NCBI RefSeq assembly: GCF_014633365.1 | Contig: NC_068350.1 | Coordinates: 8,719,922-8,783,921, forward strand | Direction of reading: 5' to 3' | DNA: 64,000 nucleotides | DNA from: Diospyros lotus | Lineage: Eukaryota > Streptophyta > Magnoliopsida > Ericales > Ebenaceae | Shown here: in pieces, positions 21,840 through 32,649 of the stretch | How the letters are laid out: each line of letters starts with the position of its first letter | How positions within the stretch are numbered: the stretch's first letter is position 1 | The notes under the pieces: generated by a model | The model's database searches: none | Seen by the model: the letters and a program-made list of their open reading frames with translations, nothing else | Told to the model about the DNA's origin: nothing | Program-made: the position numbers and the translations under genes

Positions 21840-22650
21840 AAAAATAATTGAGTATGACTCAGTATTGCTTTCATGTTAAACGAGTATTATAGTTATTCAA
21901 TCGACTATCATAAGTACCTACTTGAGTATATGTTATACAAAATTTATATTTTTTAAAGTTACAATTGAGTATGAAACTTTGTATAATCAAGTGTTAATAT
22001 TTCAATACTGAGTATGCCTCGGAGATTAATCGAGTATTTCTATAGCATTAAAATCTAAGCATATATTGAATCAAGTAAAGCCTATATTTCAATCGATTAA
22101 TGTACTTGAATTAATCAAATATTTATATTTGTTAGTCGAGTGCTTTACATATCTCTTGTTCTTCATTTGAAAAATCAATCGAGTAATATTTTGTGTACGT
22201 TGCAAGTTAGTTGATTATGCACTTTTAGCAAAATCTTTCGTTAGACTCTTAAAGTTCTCTTAGACAAGTAACTTATACATGCTTTTTGTTTCTCAAATAT
22301 TAATCAAATAAAACTTGTAGTCAATTGACTATATGTGTTTCTAAAAATCAAGTATCTTTTTGAAATTAGTCGAGTAAGGTTTGGAATGTCTTTGGCTAAG
22401 TTCCTGAACTTCAAAATTAATCGAGTATCAATTGTTTGTACTCGAATATTTATTTCTATTAGTCGAGTAAGTCTGGCCTAGTAGTCACGTACTTAATGCA
22501 TAGTCTATGTGACTTATGAGTTAGTCGAATTATGCTTGGTCATATTCAAGTAAGCTCTATATATAATCAATTACTAAATTGTCCAATTGATTGGAATACT
22601 GTATTAGTCGAGTATCTCTTTAATTCAGTTGAGTAACTATCATTTATTTT
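21840..22650. repeat. Array of TCGAGTA / TACTCGA words
   Basis: Variants of ATTAGTCGAGTA, AATCGAGTAT, TTGAGTAT and TACTCGA recur every 20-50 bp across 800 bp, in both orientations. There is no fixed period and no ORF. It lies directly upstream of an LTR-like block (22855-23490), so it may be the upstream part of that LTR. Confidence 0.6.
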
Positions 22651-22854
22651 TTAAAATTATAGTCGTTAAGCACATTCAATGCTTGACAGTTTCTACTTTT
22701 CAGATTGTTTAATGCATTTAAGACAACATGACATTTCTTGAATGAATTAATAAATGTTGTTTAATATTGTTAGAGACAAAAAGTGGTAGTTGTGAGACAA
22801 ATAGAACATTCAATTTGAATTTTGTCATGTCAAATAACATTCAATGCAGAAAAT

Positions 22855-23490
22855 CTATAAATAGAAGTGGAAACAATTTGAAGAAGATTATCAAACTATT
22901 TGCATGATTCATACCAACTTTTAAGAGTTTCAAAAAAATTTCTACATTTTATTCCTGCTTTTCACGTGCTTATCTTAAAATCTTTTTGTGAGAATCCTTA
23001 TAGAGTGTGTTTTATTTAAAAATCTTACTAACTCTCTTTGTCAAGAAAAGAACATATGTGCCTACTATTTTATTCATTCTTCTCTTGAGATATATTTTCA
23101 GACTTTTTTGTAAACTTGTAAAAAGTTACACCTTAGCTTTTAAAAGATAGTGGTTGTGGCTTAGTCTACTTGAAAAGCCAAGTTGTAAATATTATATCTT
23201 ATATTGTGAAAAGGTTGTAGTTGTGGTTGTGGTTGAGTCCATCTTAAAAAGCCAAGTGGAAAGGTTAGTAATTGAGACTACAAAAACTACAAGGTAATAT
23301 AATACACCAGTGAGTGTGATTATAAAATCCTTGATCGTGGATCAAGGTAGTGAATTAAACAATTGAGGTTGAATCACTATACATATTGCATTTTTCTTTC
23401 TTTATTTCATTTATAACATTCCTACTTTGAATTATTTTATTCAAACTTTTTTTTAAGGGTGAAAAAAGTTAATTCACCCCTTCTTAAGCT
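22855..23490 (+). mobile_element. Copia-type LTR fragment with TATA box
   Basis: CTATAAATAG (22855-22864) is a good TATA box. Downstream come a leader-like stretch, GGATCAAGGTAGTGAATT (23339-23356) and AATTCACCCCTTCTTAAG (23471-23488), wording typical of the transcribed 3' half of long SIRE-like copia LTRs. No primer site follows, so it is a 3' or solo LTR remnant. Confidence 0.5.
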
Positions 23491-23544
23491 AACTAGTTTA
23501 TTAGATAGATTCTCTAAAGATAAAAATCTTAGAAATGACAACAC

Positions 23545-23992
23545 CTGGTTGACTAAATTACTATATTGGTTGACTAAGCAACATTCTCAAAGATTCCAAA
23601 AACCAATTTGAATGATTTTGGTCGACTAACTTATGTCACTTGATCAATTAGACAGTCATTCATAAACCTTACCTAAGCCACTGGAATAATTCGGTCAACC
23701 AAACACTAGCATTTGGTCAACAAAATTCAAGTACCAAATAAATGAGAGCTTTCTATCCAACATTGGTTGACTAAACCTATACTTTGGTCAATCAAACTGG
23801 TTCTTAAAAGGTGGTTAAAACCTTCTGGAGGAGTTTGGTTGATCAAACTTGAATTTTGGTCTACTAAACTTGAACTATTCCCAAACAAAAATAGGTTACT
23901 ACCCAACTTGGTCGACCAAATTAGTCATCACTTCAAGGAGTAGTTTTCTAACATCTTTGGTTAACCAAAGCAGAACATTGGTTGGCCAAACA
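23545..23992. repeat. Array of TTGGTCGACCAA near-palindromes
   Basis: About twelve variants of TTGGTYGAYYAAA occur in 450 bp, at about 23545, 23565, 23618, 23691, 23712, 23763, 23783, 23835, 23855, 23908, 23956 and 23978. Several are full palindromes, such as TTGGTCGACCAA and TTTGGTTAACCAAA. Spacing alternates between about 20 and 50-70 bp. No ORF runs through them. Confidence 0.75.
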
Positions 23993-24508
23993 TCAGTCAA
24001 TTTTGATAAAAATTAGAAGTAACTTTCAGGGTTTTTGAAGATAAATTTTGGTGGGAAAAAAAGTGATTGATTTAGGCTTTTTATTTACTAAAATACCACA
24101 AGGAATATTAAAAATATGCTTGTCTCTTTTTAAGGTAAGATTAAAACAATCTTCTACAACATTTGTTTTATAGAGATTATTTCTTATTATCATAAAAAGT
24201 CATTACCCTTGAGGTTAACAATTTTGTTGTCCACAATTTACTAATGGTAAAGATGACAATCTTCTAGGAGACTTTTCTCTCTTCATATTCCTTAGAGGGA
24301 TTTCTTCTTTGTCAACCTTTTCACAAGGTAATCTTAACATTGCCTTTCACTTTTGAACCTTCGGGGTTCCCAACCTATTTTTTTTACTTGTTCCATTTCT
24401 CTCTTTAACTCTCGACACTCATTTGTGATATGTCCAAATCTCTTATGATATTTACAATAAAATTTGGAATTCACCTGTCTAACCTATTGAGGTCTTCCTA
24501 CTGTCTCA

Positions 24509-24545
24509 TGTTAAGTGGTGTCTCGCCCATTAGGGTTCACTTAGA

Positions 24546-24593
<48 letters not shown>

Positions 24594-25141
24594 GCTGTGC
24601 ATGTGTGTGTAACCTATTATATATATATATATATATATATTATAAAGGTGCACTGGCCCTAACTAAAAATTTGAAGAAAAGAAATTGAGAAGCAACGAGA
24701 GTGAGACAATGTTGAGAAGACTAAAATAAAAGGTTTGAACATTACAAACTTTTGGCCAAGATCAAGTGGTGATTTCAGCTTCAAACTTGATGAAATTTCA
24801 GTATGTTGATGTGCTATTCAAGTGCGACGAGGTGAATATTTTTTCTTAATCTTTTTTGGGTACTTTTCATATATCTTGTTCGATTAAATTTATCAATTTT
24901 TCTTCTATGTGAATGCCAAGAATTTGATTCTTGAGGTTTAATTAAGAAGATACTATCTAGTTGATCTAGGGAAGAACTTTTGTATTTACCCATTATTTTG
25001 ATAGTGAAAGATTGACTAGCTTGTCCTTTTCGTCTTTACTCCCCCATAATGAGGTGGTTTTCCACCTAAAAGTATTGGTATTGATTGTGTGTTTTCTATA
25101 ATTATTGGTTTATTGTTCTTTTGTGCGTGTTTCTCTCAACA
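24509..25141 (+). repeat. 5' LTR of the copia element
   Basis: TGTTAAGTGGTGTCTCGCCC starts it and TTCTCTCAACA ends it. It carries a (TAA)n microsatellite (24546-24593) and a (TA)n run (24616-24644), which are shorter in the 3' copy. Confidence 0.8.
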
Positions 25142-25187
25142 TGCGGTATCAAATTCAAGTTACAAGATTTTCTACCTTATGTTAAAT

Positions 25188-28100
25188 ATGGAAGTTAATA
25201 CAAATAGAATGATTAATCTAAATGGTTCAGATTTTAATGCTTGGAAAGGAAAGATGGAAGATATTTTGCATGTAAAAGATTATTATTTACCAGTTTTTGC
25301 CACTTAGAAGTTAGAAAATAAAATTGATGAAGAATGGAAGTTGTTTTATTGACAAGTTAATTTGTGGGTACATTAGGCAATGGGTAATTAATGATAATGT
25401 TTTCAACCATATTAGTGGAGAGAGACATGCTTGTACCTTGTGGAACAAACTTAAGGAGCTTTATGCTAGAAAAACAGGGAACAATAAGTTATTTTTGATC
25501 AATCAGACAATGACTTTGAGATATTAAAACGGAACTGTTATAATTGATCACTTAAATACGTCCCAAGTAATTATTAATTAGTTGGTTGGAATAGGAATTA
25601 AGTTTGATGATGAGGTACATGGATTATAGTTACTTGGTACTTTACCGAACTAATGGGAAGGTTTCTGAATGTCTGTATCTAACTCATCCCAAGATAGAAA
25701 GATCACAATGGATTTGGTTAAAAGTAGTGTTCTGAATGAAGAAACGAGAAGAAAATCACATGGGTCTTTTTCATAATCAGGAGTACTAATTATAGATACC
25801 AAGGGTAGAAGTTAGATCTGGGGTTTGAAGAACAAAGATAAAAGTAAAGGCAAATCCAATAGATATGCTAACATTGAGTGTCACCATTGTGATAAAAAGG
25901 GTCACATTAAGAAATTTTACCAAAAACTCAAGAAGAAAATAAAAAGAACAAGGGCATGGAAGACAAGATAGATGACAGAGGGGATGAAGCACATGTTGTA
26001 GCCACCAGCGAACAATTTCTTATTGTCCTTTATGATGATTGTGTAAACCTAACAAGTCATAAGTCTAGTTAGGTAATTGATAGTGGTGGTACCATTCATG
26101 CTACATCCAGGAATGATTTCTTCACATCTTACACACTAAGGTGAATTTGGAGCTCCGGTAGTTGCTAGAGACAAGAAGTACTCTGCACTATATTAAGACA
26201 CAGTGAATGCAATGGAAAAAGTGATGCAGTGGAATTGTGGCATAAAAGACTTAATCGCATAAATGAGAAAATGATGAGATGGTTAGCCAGGCAAAATGTG
26301 CTAATTGGAATGGGCAATGTTCTTTTGAGAAAGTGTTCTCATTGTCTGATAGGGAAGCAAAATAGTGTTGCTTTTAAGGGTTCTCCTTCCAGAATGAAAA
26401 ACGTGTTTGATTTATTACACTCTAATTTATGTGATCCAATGCCAACTAAGTCATTTGGAGGTGCCTTTTAATTTGTGACATTTATTGATGATCACTCGAG
26501 AAAGATTTAAATCTACAACTTGAAGTCAAAGGATCAAGTATTAAATGTGTTCATAGAATTTCAGACTTTAGTTGAGGGACAAACTAGAAACAAGTTGAAA
26601 TACATCCAGATAGACAATGGTGATGAGTACACTGGACCTTTTGAAAATTATTGTAAAGAGCAGAGTGTTCAACATTAGATTACCTCTAAAAACACCTTAA
26701 TTGAATAACTGCGTTGAGAGGATGACATGATATTGATGGAGAGAGTAAGATGCATGCTTTCAAGTGCAAATTTGCCCAAGACCTTTTGGGGCGAGGTTCT
26801 AAATACAATTTTACATGTGTTAAATCTCTCATTATGTGTTCCTTTGCAATATGATGTTCCAGAAAGAGTGTGGTTAAGAAATGATATTTCCTGTGATTAC
26901 TTATGAGTCTTTGGATGTAAAGCTTTTGTGTATACTCTAAAAGATGATGGATCCAAACTTGATGCCAAGACACGACAATGCGTGTTTATTGGTTATGACT
27001 AAGATGTTTTTGACTATAGATTTTATGATCTAGTTCAAAAAAAAGTTTGTTAGAAGTTGTGATATTGCGTTTGTTAAAAACCAAACCATTGAGAGCATTG
27101 ATAAAGTTGAAAAATCAGTTATTTAGGATAGCTATGATCCAAATGACTTCGAAATAACTTCTATAATAATAGTGCCAAAATGAATTGAATAAAAGATACA
27201 AGATGACCAACGGGATCTAGGTGATATTGATGCTCTCATGTAGATTGAGTCAAATGACAATAATCATGATCAACCACAAGTGCTAGCTAGTATATTCACC
27301 CTTTGTTGTACCTAGGAGATCTATTAGAAATAAACAACCTTCTACTAGATATATTAGTAACCATTACATGCTCTTGACTGATGGGGGAGAACCAAAGAGT
27401 CTTGAAGAAACTATGCAAGATGAAAATAAGGAGAAATATTGATTGATGCCATGAAAGACAAGTTGAAGTTTTTGCATGATAATAAAATTTTTGAGTTGGT
27501 GAAATTGCCTAAGGGTAAGAGAGCTTTAAGAAATAAGTGGGTGTTTAGGGTGAAACATCAAGAATATAGTCCACACCCACAATATAAAACTAGATTGGTT
27601 GTCAAAGAATTCAACCAAAGAAAAGACATTGACTTCGATGAGATTTTTTCTCCTATTATAAAGATGTCATCCATTCATGTGATGTTTGGTCTTTCAGCAA
27701 GCCTTGATTTAAAGATCGAATAGATGGATGTTAAAATTGTTTTTCTTCATGGTGACTTCGATGAAGAGATATATATGCATAGAGTAGCTAAATGGTTCCA
27801 CAGTTAGAGGAAAAAAGATTATGTTTGCATATTGGAGAAAAGTCTTCATGGCTTTAAATAAGTACCTAGACAGTGGTAAAAGAAGTTTGAGTCAATCAAG
27901 GGGGAGCAAGGCTACAAAAAGACTACTTCTGACTATTGTATTTTTATACAAAAATTCTTTAATAATGATTTTTTTCATTCTTTTGTTTTATGTGGATGAT
28001 ATGTTAATTATTGATAAAAACGCTTCTAGGATTGATAGCTTAAAGCAGTTGAATAAGTCTTTTTTTTTTCTTTTGTAAATAAGAATTGCATTAGAATAAA

Positions 28101-29300
28101 AAGCGCAAAAGCGTCTACAACTTTAGACCATGGATACCCTTACTCACAACGATAACAAAGAAGAGAAACTACCAAACATCTAAAGAAATCCTCTAAACTA
28201 AGGAAAAATAAGGTCTATATACAACAATGTACAACAGTCAGAGAAAGACTTCATGAGATGACCTTTGCGAAAAGGAATTGAGGACTTCGATGCTTGATAA
28301 AGATCACGAACAGGCAACAACACACCATAGCATAGGCACACTCATAACCCAAATCATTGTTTCACAAGAACGCTGATAAGGGAGCATACCATCAACCCCC
28401 TCGCTACTAAGCAACCCAAGCCAATGGAATATACATTCATGAAAGACTTAGGACTAGCAAAGTAGATCCTTGTTATGTAGTTCTTTTAGAATAGAAATGC
28501 CAAGAAATTATGGTTGTCACAAGATAAGTACATTGAAAAAGTACTCTAGGAGTTCAATATAGACAAGGCTAAAATGGTTAGCTCTCTTTTTTCTAATCAC
28601 TTTAAATTAATCACTAGACAGAATCCTTCTACAAAGAAAGAAAGCATAGATGGACATGGTTCCATATGCTTTAATTGTGGGTAGTTTAATATACTCTATA
28701 ATATGCACTCGACCAAATATAACTTACACCATTGATGTTGTCAATCGATTTCTTTCAAGTCCAGATAAATAACATCGGGATGTAGTTAAATGGATTTTCA
28801 AGTATCTTCAAAGTATTACGTACCAGTGTATGTTTGTGTTTTGGCTATGATGCACCCATATTAGTTGGTTATACAAATGCAAACTTGGCTCATGATGTTG
28901 ACTTTAGGAAGTTTATTTCAAGGTACTTGATCATTTTTGCGCCGGGGGGGGGAGGTTATGTCATAGTAATCTAAATTACAAAAATGTATTGCGCTTTCTA
29001 TCACTAAACAAAGTTTATTATAGTTATAAAAACATGTAAAGAGTTGTTATGGATAAAGAAATTTGTTCAAGAATTTGGTTTTAAGACAAGTACGGACTAT
29101 TTTTCGATAGTCAATGTGCTATTCACCTTGATAAGAATTCTACTTTTCCCTCTCGATCCAAAAGTATTAATATAAGGTATCATTGGATTAGGAATGTGTT
29201 GGAAATGTAACAGTTACACTTTGTCAAAATCCATACTAACGACAATGGGTCCGATATGCTGATAGAGTCTTTACCAAGAGGAAAATTTGAGTTTTGTCCT
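25188..29300 (+). pseudogene. Copia gag-pol remnant
   Basis: Gag starts at 25188 (MEVNTNRMINLNG) with the W..KM....L pattern of copia gag. A zinc knuckle CHHCDKKGHIKK (25872-25925) has lost its last cysteine. Protease has VIDSGGTIHAT (about 26070). The integrase zinc-binding part has WHKRLNRINE and CSHC (26240-26345), then the core FIDDHSRK and a late FGCKAFVYT stretch. RT runs from 27439 (RNKWVFRVK) to YVDDM at 27989-28003, is interrupted, and resumes at 28438 with MKDLGLAK. RNase H remnants reach about 29300. Stops and frameshifts are scattered throughout, and gag-protease has internal deletions. Domain order (integrase before RT) makes it copia, not gypsy. Confidence 0.9.
28060..28437 (-). 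mobile_element. Antisense 3' end of a poly(A) retroelement (LINE-like)
   Basis: A block of about 375 bp interrupts the copia RT between the codons for LNKSF and MKDLG. It starts with a T run and, in complement, ends ..CTTATTTACAAAAG followed by A's, the look of a 5'-truncated L1-type LINE. The flanks GAATAAGTCTTTT and GAATATACATTC may be a decayed target duplication. There is no coding part left to prove the family. Confidence 0.5.
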
Positions 29301-29341
29301 TTGGGATGTCTACTTCTTTGTATAGGCGTGAGTTGGAGAAT

Positions 29342-29563
29342 TGTTAAGTGGGGTCTCATCCATTGGGGCCTAATTAGAAAAAAATTAATAATATATATAT
29401 AAAGTTAAGCATGCATACGTGTGTGTAATTAACCTACTATATATGTATATATACATATATTATAAAGATGTACCCATGCAACCCTAAGTAAGAATTGGAA
29501 GAAAAGAAGAAATTGAGAAGTAGCAACAGTGAGATGACGACGAGAAGAATAAAATAAAAGGTT
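29342..29563 (+). repeat. Partial 3' LTR of the copia element
   Basis: Similarity to 24509-24745 includes TGTTAAGTGG.GTCTC, GTGTGTGTAA, GAAATTGAGAAG and AATAAAATAAAAGGTTT. After 29563 the match to the LTR continues in inverted orientation for about 50 bp (AATAGCACATCAA). Confidence 0.75.
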
Positions 29564-29736
29564 TAATATACTCTATAATAGCACATCAATATGAAGTTGA
29601 AGGTTTGAAGTTGAAGGAGAAACCGGCCGGCACCCAACATAGCTTCCAATCACCGAGTTCGGAGCTTCCAAGAAAGTCGATGGTGCTGAAAATAATGCCG
29701 TCGACAACTCCGGGAGGAACCAATCACATGTGCATC

Positions 29737-29877
29737 CAGGGGCAGATCTAGGGGGGCAGGCACGGGCTGCAGCCCGTGCCCGCTCCAGCCTTCCCCCAAA
29801 TATGTCTTGGGATTTAGATCATTGGAGGCTGAAATAGCTTCTGGATCTAGGGGGATCCATCACTAGATCCGCCCTTG
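29737..29877. mobile_element. 141-bp hAT-type MITE with perfect target duplication
   Basis: The ends are CAGGGGCAGATCTAG and, in complement, CAAGGGCGGATCTAG. The flanking 8 bp TGTGCATC (29729-29736 and 29878-29885) are identical. CAGGGGCGGATC-type ends with 8-bp duplications are typical of hAT MITEs. The left half contains a 22-bp perfect palindrome (29759-29780) centred on CTGCAG. Confidence 0.9.
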
Positions 29878-29885
29878 TGTGCATC

Positions 29886-32649
29886 CACGATCATCATCGA
29901 CGACACCAAAGAGAAATCAGCCATAGGAGCAGCCACGAACGCTATCGACGACACCAGCGTGGATCCTGTTGGAGATATCGAAACTAGAGAGGATAGAGGC
30001 TGCTTCATCTCTTCCGATTCCATGATAAGCAAAGAGGAAACATGGTCTTTACAAATCTGCTTTACCCGACTCCAAAGAACGTTGGGCAGCAGCTTGTCTC
30101 CGATATTGAAACTTTGCCACTCAATTTCACAATATTCTCTCAAGCTAGAGAGAGAAAGCTATCCCCAGCCTCCAACTTGAGGAGGGGCTATTGACCAAGA
30201 GTTAATTTGTTATGACAATTAACCTTATTTATTTAGTTAGTTTAGCAAGTTGTGCAAGTGAACATCAACCGTATAACTAAAACAAAGCAAGAAGTAGCCT
30301 CTATGGCTCAGTAGTAAAAAATATGTGGAGTTTCATAAAGAGTATCAGAAATCAAATCTTTATGGTGACATTTGTCTCATGTAGAGATATGAACTAAATG
30401 TCCTGTTCTATATGTATTTATAGGTTGTAATCCCATTCGGATTTACTCGATGGGTGAACTAGAGAGAAAGGTCGCTCGTCCTCAAAATTAGTCCGACGAA
30501 ACTTAGAATTTGGGTTAAAAAAAAAAAAAAACAAAGCAAGAAGGAGATGTACAGACAGATAAATAGCATAGCAGAAATGATATGGATGTATGAGAGTGTG
30601 AACTAGAGAAAGTGGTTTATTTACATATAAAATTTCAAAAAATATACATATATATATATACAAACAAAATATATTTACATATATATAATCCAAAAAAAAT
30701 TATCTTAATTAAGTTAAAGATGGTGCGCACAATATTCATAATTTAAACATTCACTAATGATGACTCAATTAAGATAATTTCAAAAGATGTATACAGTTAG
30801 TGTATGCCGAATTAATTTTTTTTATTTGAATTAAAATTTAAACATTCACTAACTGTTGACATAACATTCGAGACAGAGACAGGTTATATATCTGTAGAAT
30901 TCGGCGCAACTGCACACGTCTTTACCATTGATTTAGATTTTGTAATAATTTTGGCTCAAAATTTTAATTTATTTGTGATTGAGTATCCTGTAATTATGAT
31001 TTTGAATTTTACTATGTTGTCAAATTCAATTCCGATTATGATAATATCTTCTTGAATCATCTTTTAATCATGATATGATTTTTTGTATATATCCATAAAT
31101 AATTTTAGATCTATAAATAGATACCCAATGTCATAAAATTTTACGTGGTAATATCATTTTTGTACTAGTAATTATTTACTTAGTGATATTTTATTCTTTT
31201 TATCCGTAATCTTTTCAATTTAGGTTTTTCATAAAAAAATTTGTGTTTATATGTCTGATTGATGGTTTGATCGGGATTCGATCCAATTTCGTAATAGAAT
31301 TTTTTGTGTTTTTTTTCTTGACATCAATTGATGATGAAAAGTCATGCGGCATGATAATTTAATTACATATTTATAACAATTGAGGGATTTAGAAAGATAT
31401 GTTTTTTACTCAAATATGATGATTTACAAATACGACACACCTCTCATCTTTATAAGCATGATGGTGAATTATGTTAAATATTTATAATAAATCCACCTAC
31501 TTAGTGAGTTGGTGTCACCATGCTAAAGATAAAATCGCACTTAGGATCTTAATATATTATGTTACTTGACGTAAAATACAAGATATGGGTATGTGAATAT
31601 CACACTCCTCATAGGATTTACGCTCCCTATCTCTCATTTTGCCTGTGTCAAGTAACATATGAGTTACTCAACGTAAACAACAGAATAAAATCAATCACAC
31701 TTATATATGAACGCTTTATAGATATCCCAATTTAATAAGTGTTCTCTTTAATATGTGATATAATGATATCACAGATCAAATCTATACATTGTAAAGAAAA
31801 CACAAAAGTACATAAGATGTCTTAATTGATAACCGTCCATTTGGAGAACTAAAAGTCTACTTAGTTTTATATCTTTGTTGGGCCCACGTGACTAATTAGA
31901 AATAGTAAATACTATTTTTTTTTTGAGTTAAAAATACTAAAATTGTGTTCTTTTTTTTTTAATTTTTTTATTTTAAATTTTTTATTTTGATAGTTTATTT
32001 TTAGAAAATTAAAAATGAGTTTTTTTTATTATTTTAAAAAATTATTTCTCAAAACAGAAAATTAAAAAATTCATTTTCTTTGAAATTTTAAAAATAATTT
32101 AAAAATATTATTATACATAATATGTGTAATATACTTAATAATATATTATCCTATATTTTTAATTATAATATAAATATATTATATTTTTTAAATTTTAAAT
32201 AAATATATAATTTTATTTTTAAAATTTAAGAATATTTTTTTCTTTTTTTCCCTTTTCTGTTTTTAGAGCCAAAACATGAAAACTGCATTGGTTTTTCATG
32301 TTTTGAACTTAAAGATTGTTTTGGCTAAAAATAATCAAAATAATATTTTTTATTTTGAATTTTTTTGATAAAATTTTTTCTTGTTTTTGAAAATATATTT
32401 TTAAAAATGATAAAATAAATATATTTTTATTATTTTAAAAAATTAAAAACTAAAAATAACGCAGCCTAAACGACTTTCTAACTTGTGCAGTGTCACTCTC
32501 GAACACTATTAACATAACTTAAAGCACTCAAGTCACTTGTTTATTTAATTCAACTTCTGGAAAGCCCAATTCAAAAAAAAAAAATTACATGTCAGGCCAC
32601 ATATCATATGAAAGTACATTACACCCCTAAAAGTTTTCATATTTTGCTG
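29886..32649. other. AT-rich spacer downstream of CHX20
   Basis: Overlapping ORFs on both strands at 29847-30180 match nothing I know. 30295-30400 has a SINE-like start (CCTCTATGGCTCAGTAG) but no clear B box. 30640-30690 has TA-rich microsatellites. From 31900 to 32470 the DNA is dominated by T and A runs with a small inverted repeat (AAACATGAAAAC against TTTTCATGTTT, 32272-32310). No gene is supported. It includes the CHX20 3' UTR at the right edge. Confidence 0.55.

Larger units (their letters stand above)
24509..29563 (+). mobile_element. Decayed Ty1/copia retrotransposon
   Basis: A 5' LTR (24509-25141, TGTTAAGTGG..CAACA) is followed by a PBS-like GCGGTATCAAATTC. Then come gag, protease, integrase, RT and RNase H remnants in copia order, and a partial 3' LTR starting TGTTAAGTGG at 29342. 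The 3' LTR matches the 5' LTR only to about 29563. It is then followed by sequence matching the LTR in reverse complement, so the end is rearranged. Dozens of stops and an antisense insertion in RT make the element dead. Confidence 0.9.

Noticed and set aside
29847..30180. Overlapping ORFs on both strands
   Set aside because: Partly inside the MITE, with no family and no support for either strand.
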